From contig NZ_JBHLXE010000108.1 in assembly GCF_042432445.1 (NCBI RefSeq), positions 186,001-250,000 of the forward strand: a DNA stretch of 64,000 nucleotides. Direction: 5' to 3'. Shown here piece by piece: positions 20,178 to 28,173 of this stretch. The DNA comes from Thorsellia kenyensis (GTDB taxonomy: Bacteria; Pseudomonadota; Gammaproteobacteria; Enterobacterales; Thorselliaceae). The first letter of the stretch is position 1, and each line of letters begins with the position of its first letter. The notes beneath the pieces are model-generated. The model had not been told where the DNA came from. It ran no database searches and was given only the letters and a program-made list of their open reading frames with translations. The position numbers and the translations under genes are program-made.

Positions 20178-20721
20178 TTCAGCAATTAAAGAGCCGAAGA
20201 GATAAATTTTCGGCCGCCTCTTATATTGCCCTGTAAAATTAGCAAACTGCTATACGATATACCTACACTAAATATATATATCAGTACGATCAACTTGCTT
20301 TGATAGGGTGACGTTATATTTTCTGATGAAAAGCGAACTTTTCTTTTTTACAAGTAGAAACTAGTGATTAGCACTCCATTATCTTTTAGTGTAGTGAAAA
20401 TCCCTTTGGTTTCTTCTCAACAGTTAAAATCTAATTATCCTCTATTGGTCTTGCAGTTTATATTTGAATATTAAACAAATATGTTCTGCATGCTTTTCCC
20501 ATTTGATAACTCTACCTCCATATATTATAAATACATCTTTCGATATAAAATACTGATGTTATTTCTAGTTGCAAAGGCATATATTATTCCGATGCCGCTT
20601 TAGTTGCGTTAAGCAATGCTAAAACCTGCATCTTTATTTCCATTGAGTATATTACCTACGGCAGATATTTTAAAACAACTTCTATAGCATAACTTAATTT
20701 AATGAAAATTCACTGATTTTC
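20178..20721. other. Gene-poor region after mdtC
   Basis: About 540 bases without a convincing gene. CCGAA/TTCGG near 20192-20212 can form a weak hairpin after mdtC. On the minus strand a 19-codon frame (20584-20643) starts with ATG but has no recognised family or good ribosome-binding site. The region looks like decayed or non-coding sequence. Confidence 0.5.
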
Positions 20722-21093
20722 TTATTTTTTATATTGTTTGCATATCTCAATACCATCAAGTATTAAAGGATCAAAATCTATTAGTTCGTTCGCCTCAAGA
20801 CCCATAGGTAATGATTTTTGGTTTCTAATTACACTAAGAGCCAAATGAAGATTAATAAGCCTACTCAGTGCAGTATCTAAAGGAAAAAGGATCACGCTTA
20901 TATGAATCGGTTCAAAAATTTTAAAGTTATCAGCATAATTTGTAGTTAAAATTTGAAAATTTTTCAAAAGGCATTCTTTTTCATCCTGTCGAGGGGTAAT
21001 CAGCCATACATGGTTAGCTGAATGATTAAAATCGTTAATGAACACTTCTATTATTGTGAGGGTAAAGTTGTCTGAATAGCTTACTGCAACCAA
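20722..21093 (-). CDS. Hypothetical protein, possibly a gene remnant
   Basis: A 123-codon frame from a TTG start; I do not recognise the product. It is soluble-looking, with mixed alpha/beta composition (SYSDNFTLTIIEV, VWLITPRQDEKE) and a Lys-rich end. The frame stays open upstream of the TTG to a stop at 21145-21147 and the extra residues (KEWVICSVELNSKT) look protein-like, but there is no ATG or GTG and no good ribosome-binding site. This suggests the 5' end was lost, or a non-standard start is used. It lies in a gene-poor patch beside another probable relic, which favours a decaying gene. Confidence 0.4.
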   Translation of the reverse strand: MVAVSYSDNFTLTIIEVFINDFNHSANHVWLITPRQDEKECLLKNFQILTTNYADNFKIFEPIHISVILFPLDTALSRLINLHLALSVIRNQKSLPMGLEANELIDFDPLILDGIEICKQYKK

Positions 21094-21150
21094 GGTTTTA
21101 CTATTTAATTCAACACTACAAATAACCCATTCCTTAAGAAATTGCTAGCT

Positions 21151-21270
21151 TTATGGATTAATAGGCGAAGCAATTAGGATAGCGTAAGCAAAACTTTTCC
21201 CACTAGGCGCTGGTATGATCAAGCCTAAAAATGTTTTTAAAGTTTGTTTTAATTGTTGTTTTAAGGTGAA
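21151..21270 (-). pseudogene. Possible helicase (RecQ-like) fragment
   Basis: A 39-codon open frame without a start codon reads LKQTLKTFLG, then IPAPSGKSFAYAILI, then ASPINP. The spacing and residues recall RecQ motif I (MPTGGGKSLCYQ) followed closely by the SPLI segment, with the intervening parts missing. It could be a decayed recQ N-terminus, or chance; only the P-loop-like PxxSGKS and SPI resemblance supports it. Confidence 0.3.
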
Positions 21271-21316
21271 TTATAAAAAGGAAATTAAAGCAAAATGATG
21301 GCTATAAATAAACTAC

Positions 21317-22687
21317 TTAATTAGCTAAAAAATCCGTAATAAAAACTTGTCTATACCTAACTTCATTCATTGGAATATCACGAGTAAACGCAATCCATTT
21401 GCCACAAGGAGAAAAAACACAAGCTTCAGGATTAGGCTCAGGGGATAAAGGTTCAGTTAAAGGTGAAGATTTTTTTGATACAACATGACAAACATAAATT
21501 GATTGCTGTGAGATAAATCCAATATATTCTCCTTGAGGGTGCCATGTAAAAGCTGAATCAACAGAGTGGCTTAGATAGGTTAATTGAGTCAAATTACCCG
21601 AAGCAGTATGAACTAACCATAGTTGAGTCACTGAAGATTGATCTTGCATTAAAAAGGCAATATATTGACCACATGGTGATGATCTAAGCCAATGTCGTGT
21701 TTTTTGATAGATCCCTTTATATTCTTGGGTATACGTTAATCTTCTTTGTACAAGTTTAGCGGTTGGTTTTCTCAATTCATAGGCGGTGCTTTCTGGATAA
21801 AAAGGGGTAATACCCAAAGCATCAAAATTACAGGCGGTTTCCCAAGCATCACGATTATCTGGTAGGTCTACAACAAAAATTTCGGAATAAAGATGCCCTG
21901 AACTGTCTCTTACATCACCAACAAAGGCAATTGCCTTTTTTTGATGAGTACCATCTGATTTTATATATCCATCAACACCGATCCAACATTCTTCGTAAGC
22001 CTTTTCAATTTCATCAGTACCAAAAGCAGCGATAGCGGCAGTAGATGAAACTAACGAACAATAATAGGTACCAACATATTGCCTAGGGTGTAGTGGTTTA
22101 AAAGAGATTTGGTCAGAGGGGAATGCGATGGCAACATTACGTTTAGCTAATGGAGAGTTAGATTTATTTAATAAATAATCATCATAAGTAAAACTTATCA
22201 TACTGCCATCAGCACAAAACATATGCACATGAGAACCTCCATGCAAAACTCCAGGAATATATGGGCTATATTCACAAAAACCATCTAAATTAGTTATTGA
22301 AGTTATTTGCAATTGTGGTGAAGAGCATTCACTAGCTTGGAAGGATAAGCTATTTTTATTCACAGGATTGGCAGTGTAAGTGAGTAGGACACCTCGACGA
22401 TAGCATAATTCATACTGCCAGGTTGAATCCGGAAATTCGGGCCCCTGAATGAATACAATAATATTATTGACAGGAGAACAGGTTACAACACCAACATGTG
22501 AACCGTTAGCGCTTGTATAAAGAGTCTCCTCTGTCCTGCTTGCAATATTAATGTAGCCAATCTCTTTACCAGTAAAATAGGCCTGTGAATCTCGGGTATC
22601 AAAAAAAATGAAACTAGAGTCCGCAGACCAAATTTGCGCATTTGTTAATTGATGGTTTTTAGCTGAATTAGTAAGTTGAATGACCAC
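21317..22687 (-). CDS. yidR: YidR-like DUF3748 protein, predicted beta-propeller
   Basis: Member of the DUF3748 family typified by E. coli YidR (about 415 residues; 456 here). Segments that match what I know of YidR include GSHVGVVT, GPEFPDSTW, GGSHVH, AYEECWIGVDG, VQRRLTYT, RHWLRSSP and FTWHPQGEYIGF. Repeated blade-like motifs (SADSSFIFFD, SPCGQYIAFL, HPQGEYIGFI, SPCGKWIAFT) indicate a WD40/TolB-like propeller. No signal peptide or membrane segment is evident. The biochemical role is unknown. The GTG start at 22685-22687 follows an ideal AAGGAGG at 22693-22699 on this strand. It is divergent from the S10 operon. Confidence 0.85.
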   Translation of the reverse strand: MVIQLTNSAKNHQLTNAQIWSADSSFIFFDTRDSQAYFTGKEIGYINIASRTEETLYTSANGSHVGVVTCSPVNNIIVFIQGPEFPDSTWQYELCYRRGVLLTYTANPVNKNSLSFQASECSSPQLQITSITNLDGFCEYSPYIPGVLHGGSHVHMFCADGSMISFTYDDYLLNKSNSPLAKRNVAIAFPSDQISFKPLHPRQYVGTYYCSLVSSTAAIAAFGTDEIEKAYEECWIGVDGYIKSDGTHQKKAIAFVGDVRDSSGHLYSEIFVVDLPDNRDAWETACNFDALGITPFYPESTAYELRKPTAKLVQRRLTYTQEYKGIYQKTRHWLRSSPCGQYIAFLMQDQSSVTQLWLVHTASGNLTQLTYLSHSVDSAFTWHPQGEYIGFISQQSIYVCHVVSKKSSPLTEPLSPEPNPEACVFSPCGKWIAFTRDIPMNEVRYRQVFITDFLAN

Positions 22688-22794
22688 AGTAACCTCCTTA
22701 AAGTAAAATTAAGCGGATAATAACGCGAAAAAAAAAATTGAGAAAGGTTAAAAGAATGAAGAGAAAGTTTTAATTGAAAAATGAGAAAATAATA

Positions 22795-22822
22795 TTGTAA
22801 TAAAGCGGAAAATCTGTATAAT
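22795..22822 (+). promoter_or_regulatory. S10 operon promoter
   Basis: TTGTAA (22795-22800), 16-base spacer, TATAAT (22817-22822). Transcription would begin near 22829, giving a leader of about 180 bases before rpsJ. Confidence 0.7.
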
Positions 22823-22828
22823 TATCCA

Positions 22829-23006
22829 AGCGCATTAATTTTATGTGCATACAAGTTTAGTGAATAGCAAATGCTATCACTTAGCAGGTATCGTAAAATA
22901 CTCCCGATTGGGGAGTTATATACAAAGGACTTTCATGCTAGCTTATGGTATAAGCAAGTGTGATATTTTCGTTTTTAAATTAATTAACAGAGGGAGCTCT
23001 GGTCTC
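22829..23006 (+). promoter_or_regulatory. S10 operon mRNA leader, candidate L4-responsive region
   Basis: The leader holds three hairpins: GTG-ATAGC with GCTAT-CAC around AAAT (22860-22880, one bulged A), ACTCCC with GGGAGT (22900-22916), and GCTTAT with ATAAGC (22941-22955). In E. coli the S10 leader (172 bases) mediates L4 control of transcription and translation. Length and position fit, but I cannot match individual E. coli helices, so the L4 role is inferred. Confidence 0.5.
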
Positions 23007-23318
23007 ATGCAGAACCAAAGAATCCGTATCCGCCTTAAAGCATTCGATCATCGCTTGATTGATCAATCTACAGCTGAAATTGTGGAAACAGCTAAGCGCA
23101 CGGGCGCACAAGTTCGCGGTCCAATTCCTTTGCCTACGCGCAAAGAGCGTTTTACTGTGTTGATATCTCCGCATGTAAATAAAGATGCGCGTGATCAATA
23201 TGAAATTCGCACTCACAAACGCTTAGTCGATATAGTTGAACCAACAGAGAAAACTGTTGACGCACTTATGCGTTTAGACTTGGCTGCTGGTGTTGACGTA
23301 CAGATTAGTCTGGGTTAA
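23007..23318 (+). CDS. rpsJ: 30S ribosomal protein S10
   Basis: S10 is a 30S head protein and also the NusE antitermination factor. The product [20 protein letters not shown]... is 103 residues, exactly the E. coli length. The open frame extends upstream to 22845, but those residues are leader sequence; the ATG at 23007 with the GAGGGAG purine block before it is the start. First gene of the S10 operon, 28 bases before rplC. Confidence 0.97.
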
Positions 23319-23346
23319 CAGGCATCAAGATTGAGAGGTTAAGATA

Positions 23347-23976
23347 ATGATTGGTTTAGTCGGTAAGAAATTAGGAATGACACGTATCTTCACTGAAGAA
23401 GGTGTTTCAGTTCCAGTAACAGTAATAGAAATAGAAGCTAATCGAATCACTCAGGTTAGAGATTTGGAAAAAGACGGTTACCGTGCAATCCAAGTTACTA
23501 CTGGTGTGAAGAAAGCTAGCAGAGTTAATAAGCCAGAAGCAGGTCATTTTGCCAAAGCGGGTGTCGAAGCTGGTCGTGGATTGTGGGAATTCCGTCTTTC
23601 TGGAGATGAAGAGTATACAATCGGACAAAATATCAGTGTTGAATACTTTGAAAATGTTCAAAAAGTTGACGTAACTGGTCAATCAAAAGGTAAAGGTTTT
23701 GCCGGTACTGTAAAGCGCTGGAATTTCCGTACCCAAGATGCGACTCATGGTAACTCTTTGTCACATCGTGTACCAGGTTCAATTGGTCAAAACCAAACAC
23801 CAGGTAAAGTATTCAAAGGCAAAAAAATGGCAGGTCAACTAGGTAACGAGCGTGTCACAGTACAGAGCTTGGAAGTTGTACGAGTTGATTCAGAACGTAA
23901 TCTACTGTTAGTTAAAGGCGCTGTTCCAGGTGCTACTGGCGGTGATTTAATCGTTAAACCCGCTGTTAAGGCTTAA
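23347..23976 (+). CDS. rplC: 50S ribosomal protein L3
   Basis: L3 is an early-assembly 50S protein that reaches toward the peptidyl-transferase centre. It is 209 residues like E. coli L3, beginning MIGLVGKKLGMTRIF, with the conserved extension SHRVPGSIGQNQTPGK that carries the glutamine methylated by PrmB in E. coli. Second gene of the S10 operon; rplD follows after 16 bases. Confidence 0.98.
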   Translation: MIGLVGKKLGMTRIFTEEGVSVPVTVIEIEANRITQVRDLEKDGYRAIQVTTGVKKASRVNKPEAGHFAKAGVEAGRGLWEFRLSGDEEYTIGQNISVEYFENVQKVDVTGQSKGKGFAGTVKRWNFRTQDATHGNSLSHRVPGSIGQNQTPGKVFKGKKMAGQLGNERVTVQSLEVVRVDSERNLLLVKGAVPGATGGDLIVKPAVKA

Positions 23977-23992
23977 CGTCTAGGAGATAGGC

Positions 23993-24598
23993 ATGGAATT
24001 AGTAATTAAAGACGCAAATCGTCAACTATCTGTTTCCGAAGCTACCTTTGGTCGTGAGTTTAATGAAGCACTCGTTCACCAAGTAGTTGTTGCATATGCA
24101 GCAGGTGCTCGTCAAGGAACTCGTGCACAGAAAACTCGTGCTGAAGTCGCTGGTACAGGTAAAAAACCATGGCGTCAAAAAGGTACAGGTAGAGCGCGTT
24201 CAGGTAATGCGAAAAGCCCAATCTGGCGTTCAGGTGGTGTGACATTTGCAGCAAGACCACAAGATCACAGCCAAAAAGTTAACAAGAAAATGTATCGTGG
24301 TGCAATCCTCAGTATTTTATCTGAATTAGTTCGCCAAGATAGATTAATTGTTGTTGAAAACTTTAAAGTTGATGCACCAAAAACAAAATTATTAGCACAA
24401 AAATTAAAAGACATGTCTCTAAATGATGTGCTAATCGTTACTCATGAATTTGATGAAAATCTATTCTTAGCAGCGCGTAATTTATATAAAGTTGATGTGC
24501 GTGATACCGCTGGAATTGATCCTGTGAGTTTAATTGCATTTGATAAAGTTGTCATGACAGCTGATGCAGTAAAACAAATTGAGGAGATGTTAGCATGA
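23993..24598 (+). CDS. rplD: 50S ribosomal protein L4
   Basis: L4 lines the peptide exit tunnel and in E. coli represses its own S10 operon. 201 residues as in E. coli. The Arg/Lys/Gly-rich tunnel loop is visible around residues 43-75 (GTRAQKTRAEV, KKPWRQKGTGRARSG). The stop overlaps the rplW start by four bases (ATGA), indicating coupled translation. Autogenous control would act through the leader upstream of rpsJ. Confidence 0.98.
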   Translation: MELVIKDANRQLSVSEATFGREFNEALVHQVVVAYAAGARQGTRAQKTRAEVAGTGKKPWRQKGTGRARSGNAKSPIWRSGGVTFAARPQDHSQKVNKKMYRGAILSILSELVRQDRLIVVENFKVDAPKTKLLAQKLKDMSLNDVLIVTHEFDENLFLAARNLYKVDVRDTAGIDPVSLIAFDKVVMTADAVKQIEEMLA

Positions 24599-24897
24599 TC
24601 CGCGAACAACGTTTATTGAGTGTGCTACGTGCACCACATGTTTCTGAAAAAGCTTCTACTGCAATGGAAAAAACTAATACTTTAGTTCTTAAAGTTGCAA
24701 AAGATGCTACGAAACTTGAAATCAAAGCTGCAGTTCAAAAGCTTTTTGAAGTTGAAGTCAAAGAAGTGAATACCTTAGTAGTAAAAGGGAAAACTAAGCG
24801 TCATGGCCAACGTGTTGGTCGCCGCAGTGACTGGAAAAAAGCTTATGTAACACTAAAAGAAGGCCAGAATCTAGACTTAGCTGGCAGCGTCGAATAG
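24595..24897 (+). CDS. rplW: 50S ribosomal protein L23
   Basis: L23 lies at the tunnel exit and docks trigger factor and SRP. 100 residues, equal to E. coli. Recognised from MIREQRLLSVLRAPHVSEKA and the C-terminal VGRRSDWKKAYVTLKEG. It overlaps rplD by four bases and precedes rplB by 19. Confidence 0.98.
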   Translation: MIREQRLLSVLRAPHVSEKASTAMEKTNTLVLKVAKDATKLEIKAAVQKLFEVEVKEVNTLVVKGKTKRHGQRVGRRSDWKKAYVTLKEGQNLDLAGSVE

Positions 24898-24916
24898 GTC
24901 ATAGGAGTGAATAACG

Positions 24917-25738
24917 ATGGCAGTTGTTAAATGTAAACCTACGTCTCCTGGGCGCCGTCACGTTGTTAAAGTGGTCAACCCAGAGCTACATAAAGGTAAG
25001 CCTTATGCACCTCTTTTAGAAAAATTATCTAAAAGCGGCGGGCGTAATAATAATGGTCGTATAACTACACGTCATATTGGCGGTGGTCATAAACAACATT
25101 ATCGTCTTATCGATTTTAAAAGAAACAAAGATGGCATTCCAGCAGTAGTAGAACGTTTAGAGTATGATCCTAACCGTTCAGCGAACATTGCTTTAGTCCT
25201 CTATAAAGATGGAGAAAGAAGATATATTCTTGCTCCTAAAGGACTTAAAGCAGGGGATGAAATCCAATCTGGATCAGCAGCGCTTATTAAAACGGGTAAT
25301 GCTTTACCTATGCGTAATATCCCTGTTGGTGCAACAATTCACAACATTGAGATGAAACCTGGCAAAGGCGGACAAATTGCGCGTTCAGCTGGTGCTTATG
25401 CTCAAATCGTTGCTCGTGATGGTGCTTATGTTACTATTCGCTTACGTTCAGGTGAAATGAGAAAAGTACCAGTAGATTGCCGTGCAACGCTTGGTGAAGT
25501 AGGTAACTCTGAACATATGTTAAGAGTTTTAGGTAAAGCTGGTGCTTCTCGTTGGAGAGGTATTCGTCCTACAGTACGTGGTACTGCGATGAACCCAGTA
25601 GATCATCCGCATGGTGGTGGTGAAGGTCGTAACTTTGGTAAACATCCAGTAACGCCTTGGGGCTTACAAACCAAAGGTAAGAAAACACGTAGCAATAAAC
25701 GTACTGATAAGTTTATTGTTCGCCGTCGTAAAAAATAA
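24917..25738 (+). CDS. rplB: 50S ribosomal protein L2
   Basis: L2 is needed for subunit association and peptidyl-transferase activity. 273 residues, the E. coli length, from MAVVKCKPTSPGRRHVVKV to a basic tail. The conserved MNPVDHPHGGGEGR segment contains the histidine equivalent to E. coli His229. Sits in the conserved rplW-rplB-rpsS order. Confidence 0.99.
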   Translation: MAVVKCKPTSPGRRHVVKVVNPELHKGKPYAPLLEKLSKSGGRNNNGRITTRHIGGGHKQHYRLIDFKRNKDGIPAVVERLEYDPNRSANIALVLYKDGERRYILAPKGLKAGDEIQSGSAALIKTGNALPMRNIPVGATIHNIEMKPGKGGQIARSAGAYAQIVARDGAYVTIRLRSGEMRKVPVDCRATLGEVGNSEHMLRVLGKAGASRWRGIRPTVRGTAMNPVDHPHGGGEGRNFGKHPVTPWGLQTKGKKTRSNKRTDKFIVRRRKK

Positions 25739-25760
25739 CATTAACTAAATGAGGTAAGTT

Positions 25761-26039
25761 ATGCCACGTTCTCTCAAGAAAGGTCCATTTATAGACCTAC
25801 ACTTGCTGAAGAAGGTTGAGAAAGCGGTCGAAGTCAGTGACAAAAAGCCAATTAGGACTTGGTCACGTCGTTCAACTATCTTTCCTAATATGATCGGATT
25901 GACCATAGCAGTCCATAATGGTCGTCAGCATGTTCCAGTATTTATAACCGATGAAATGGTCGGTCATAAACTAGGTGAATTTGCACCGACACGTACTTAT
26001 CGCGGTCATGTGGCCGATAAAAAAGCCAAAAAGCGCTAA
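25761..26039 (+). CDS. rpsS: 30S ribosomal protein S19
   Basis: S19 is a 30S head protein near the A site that partners with S13. 92 residues, as in E. coli, from MPRSLKKGPFIDLHLLKKVE with the conserved TWSRRSTIFP and GHKLGEFAPTRTYRGH segments. rplV follows after 14 bases, preceded by a strong AGGAGG. Confidence 0.98.
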   Translation: MPRSLKKGPFIDLHLLKKVEKAVEVSDKKPIRTWSRRSTIFPNMIGLTIAVHNGRQHVPVFITDEMVGHKLGEFAPTRTYRGHVADKKAKKR

Positions 26040-26053
26040 GGTAGGAGGTTGAG

Positions 26054-26386
26054 ATGGAAACTATAGCAAAATATCGCCACGCTCGGTCTTCTGCACAGAA
26101 GGTACGTTTAGTAGCCGATTTAATTCGCGGTAAAAAAGTAGAGCAAGCCCTAGAAATTCTAACTTATACAAACAAAAAAGCTGCGGCTTTAGTTAAAAAA
26201 GTTTTAGAGTCTGCTATTGCTAATGCGGAAAATAATGATGGTGCAGATGTCGACAGTTTAAAAGTCAGTAAGATTTTTGTTGATGAAGGCCCGAGCATGA
26301 AGCGTATAATGCCTCGTGCAAAGGGACGCGCTGATCGTATCCTTAAACGTACAAGCCACATCACTGTGGTTGTGTCAGACCGCTAG
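26054..26386 (+). CDS. rplV: 50S ribosomal protein L22
   Basis: L22 has a globular part on the 50S surface and a beta hairpin that reaches into the exit tunnel. 110 residues, equal to E. coli. Recognised from METIAKYRHARSSAQKVRLV and the hairpin segment PSMKRIMPRAKGRADRI. No macrolide-type insertion is seen in the hairpin. Very good ribosome-binding site (TAGGAGG). Confidence 0.98.
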   Translation: METIAKYRHARSSAQKVRLVADLIRGKKVEQALEILTYTNKKAAALVKKVLESAIANAENNDGADVDSLKVSKIFVDEGPSMKRIMPRAKGRADRILKRTSHITVVVSDR

Positions 26387-26403
26387 GGCTCAGGAGAATA
26401 GTA

Positions 26404-27105
26404 ATGGGTCAGAAAGTTCATCCAAATGGTATTAGATTAGGTATTGTTAAACAATGGAACTCAACTTGGTATGCAAATACTAAAGATTTCGCTGATAACA
26501 TCGAAAGTGATTTCAAAGTTCGTCAATACTTAACAAAAGAGTTAGCGAAAGCATCAATTTCTCGTCTTGTGATTGAAAGACCAGCAAAAAGCATTCGTGT
26601 GACAATTCATACAGCTCGCCCGGGTATCGTTATTGGTAAAAAAGGTGAAGATGTTGAAAAAATCCGCGCAGCTGTAAGTAAAATTGCTGGAGTTCCTGCA
26701 CAAATCAATATCGCTGAAATTAAAAATCCTGATAAAGATGCTAAATTAGTAGCAGAAAGCATCGCTTCACAATTAGAACGTCGTGTGATGTTCCGTCGTG
26801 CAATGAAACGTGCGGTACAAAATGCAATGCGTATGAATGAAGTTAAAGGAATTAAAGTTGAAGTAAGTGGTCGTTTAGGTGGTGCAGAAATCGCACGTAC
26901 TGAATGGTACCGTGAAGGTCGGGTCCCTCTACACACTTTAAGAGCAGATATTGATTATAATACAGCAGAAGCTCACACGACTTATGGCGTTATTGGTGTT
27001 AAAGTATGGATCTTTAAAGGTGAAGTATTAGGTGGAATGGCTGAGCTTGAACAAGCAGACAAAGCAACTCCACAACCTGCTAAACCTCGTAAGAACCGTA
27101 AGTAA
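26404..27105 (+). CDS. rpsC: 30S ribosomal protein S3
   Basis: S3 lines the mRNA entry tunnel and helps unwind mRNA. 233 residues as in E. coli, starting MGQKVHPNGIRLGIVKQWNS. The KH-domain loop is IGKKGEDVEKIR near residue 78; the C-terminal domain has GRLGGAEIARTEWYREGRVP. Located between rplV and rplP in the standard order. Confidence 0.98.
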   Translation: MGQKVHPNGIRLGIVKQWNSTWYANTKDFADNIESDFKVRQYLTKELAKASISRLVIERPAKSIRVTIHTARPGIVIGKKGEDVEKIRAAVSKIAGVPAQINIAEIKNPDKDAKLVAESIASQLERRVMFRRAMKRAVQNAMRMNEVKGIKVEVSGRLGGAEIARTEWYREGRVPLHTLRADIDYNTAEAHTTYGVIGVKVWIFKGEVLGGMAELEQADKATPQPAKPRKNRK

Positions 27106-27117
27106 GGAGATACGAGA

Positions 27118-27528
27118 ATGTTACAACCAAAACGTACTAAATTCCGTAAAATTCACAAAGGACGTAACCGTGGTCTAGCTGCTGGAACAGATGTAAGTTT
27201 CGGTACTTTTGGACTTAAAGCGGTTGACCGTGGTCGTTTGACTGCGCGTCAAATTGAATCTGCTCGTCGTGCGATGACTAGATCAGTTAAGCGTCAAGGT
27301 AAAATTTGGATTAGAGTATTTCCAGACAAACCTATTACAGAAAAACCATTAGAAGTTCGTATGGGTAAAGGTAAAGGTAACGTTGAATATTGGGTAGCAC
27401 TAATCCAACCTGGAAAAGTACTCTATGAAATGGATGGCGTACCAGAAGAAGTAGCGCGTGAAGCGTTTAAACTTGCTGCTGCCAAACTTCCAATTAAAAC
27501 CACTTTTGTAAGCAAAACGGTGATGTAA
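27118..27528 (+). CDS. rplP: 50S ribosomal protein L16
   Basis: L16 organises the A-site tRNA region of the 50S subunit. 136 residues, equal to E. coli, beginning MLQPKRTKFRKIHKGRNRG. The segment GKGKGNVEYWVA includes the region around the arginine hydroxylated in E. coli. The stop codon overlaps the rpmC start by one base (TAATG). Confidence 0.98.
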   Translation: MLQPKRTKFRKIHKGRNRGLAAGTDVSFGTFGLKAVDRGRLTARQIESARRAMTRSVKRQGKIWIRVFPDKPITEKPLEVRMGKGKGNVEYWVALIQPGKVLYEMDGVPEEVAREAFKLAAAKLPIKTTFVSKTVM

Positions 27529-27719
27529 TGAATATAAAAGAATTGCGTGAAAAAAGTGTAGAGCAATTAAATGAAGAACTCATTGAATTACTACGTGAGC
27601 AATTCAGTTACCGCATGCAGTTATCAAGCGGTCAATTGCAACAAACTCACTTATTAAGACAAGTTCGTCGTAATATTGCGCGTGTTAAAACCATTATTAC
27701 AGAGAAGGCTGGTGCGTAA
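27528..27719 (+). CDS. rpmC: 50S ribosomal protein L29
   Basis: L29 is a small two-helix protein beside the tunnel exit. 63 residues as in E. coli: MNIKELREKSVEQLNEELIE to TIITEKAGA. Overlaps both neighbours by one base (TAATG at each junction), so rplP-rpmC-rpsQ are tightly coupled. Confidence 0.97.
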   Translation: MNIKELREKSVEQLNEELIELLREQFSYRMQLSSGQLQQTHLLRQVRRNIARVKTIITEKAGA

Positions 27720-27976
27720 TGACTCAAAAAAATGTTCGTACACTTCAAGGTCGCGTAACTAGTGATAAAATGGATAAATCTATCGTTGTTTCAATAGACA
27801 GGTTTGTTAAACATCCTGTCTATGGTAAATTTATCAGACGTACAACAAAACTTCATGTTCATGATGAGAATAATGAAAGTGGTATCGGTGATATCGTAGA
27901 AATACGTGAATGCCGTCCAATTTCTAAAACTAAATCTTGGACATTAGTAGGTGTTGTTTCTAAAGCTATCATCTAA
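27719..27976 (+). CDS. rpsQ: 30S ribosomal protein S17
   Basis: S17 is an OB-fold protein of the 30S body. 85 residues (E. coli 84), with the conserved LQGRVTSDKMDKSIVV and the later ECRPISKTKSWTLV. Last gene of the S10 operon; a strong intrinsic terminator follows 17 bases downstream. Confidence 0.98.
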   Translation: MTQKNVRTLQGRVTSDKMDKSIVVSIDRFVKHPVYGKFIRRTTKLHVHDENNESGIGDIVEIRECRPISKTKSWTLVGVVSKAII

Positions 27977-27992
27977 GTTAGCAAAAAAATTA

Positions 27993-28031
27993 AAATAAAC
28001 GGCTCATTTTTAATGAGTCGTTTATTTTTTT
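27993..28031 (+). terminator. Intrinsic terminator between S10 and spc operons
   Basis: A 15-bp stem with one G-T pair (27993-28007 with 28013-28027) and a five-base loop merges into a T7 run. It sits directly after rpsQ, where E. coli also separates the S10 and spc operons. Confidence 0.85.
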
Positions 28032-28035
28032 GTAT

Positions 28036-28105
28036 CCATATTTAGGAAAGTGGTATATACTACTCAATCCCTAAATATGGGTTTTCTGTTATTAAAAAAC
28101 AGAAA
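28036..28105 (+). promoter_or_regulatory. spc operon promoter/leader with two inverted repeats
   Basis: CCATATTTAGG (28036-28046) is exactly inverted as CCTAAATATGG (28070-28080); the intervening DNA holds a candidate -10 (TGG then TATATA at 28054-28059, with TTGTAT at 28030-28035 as -35). A second hairpin pairs TTTCTGTT (28083-28090) with AACAGAAA (28098-28105). The spc operon must start after the upstream terminator, so a promoter here is required; the exact boxes are tentative. Confidence 0.5.
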
Positions 28106-28173
28106 TAGGTCGAAAGAACACCATTTAGATGGTTTTCTTTTATTTGTTAGGTAGAAGACAAACGGAGCACAAG

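Noticed and set aside
20584..20643. 19-codon minus-strand ORF MEIKMQVLALLNATKAASE
   Set aside because: Too short, no clear ribosome-binding site or known family; could be the tail of a lost gene but nothing proves it.
22845..23006. Extended N-terminus of S10
   Set aside because: Occupies the structured leader; S10 of exact family length starts at 23007.
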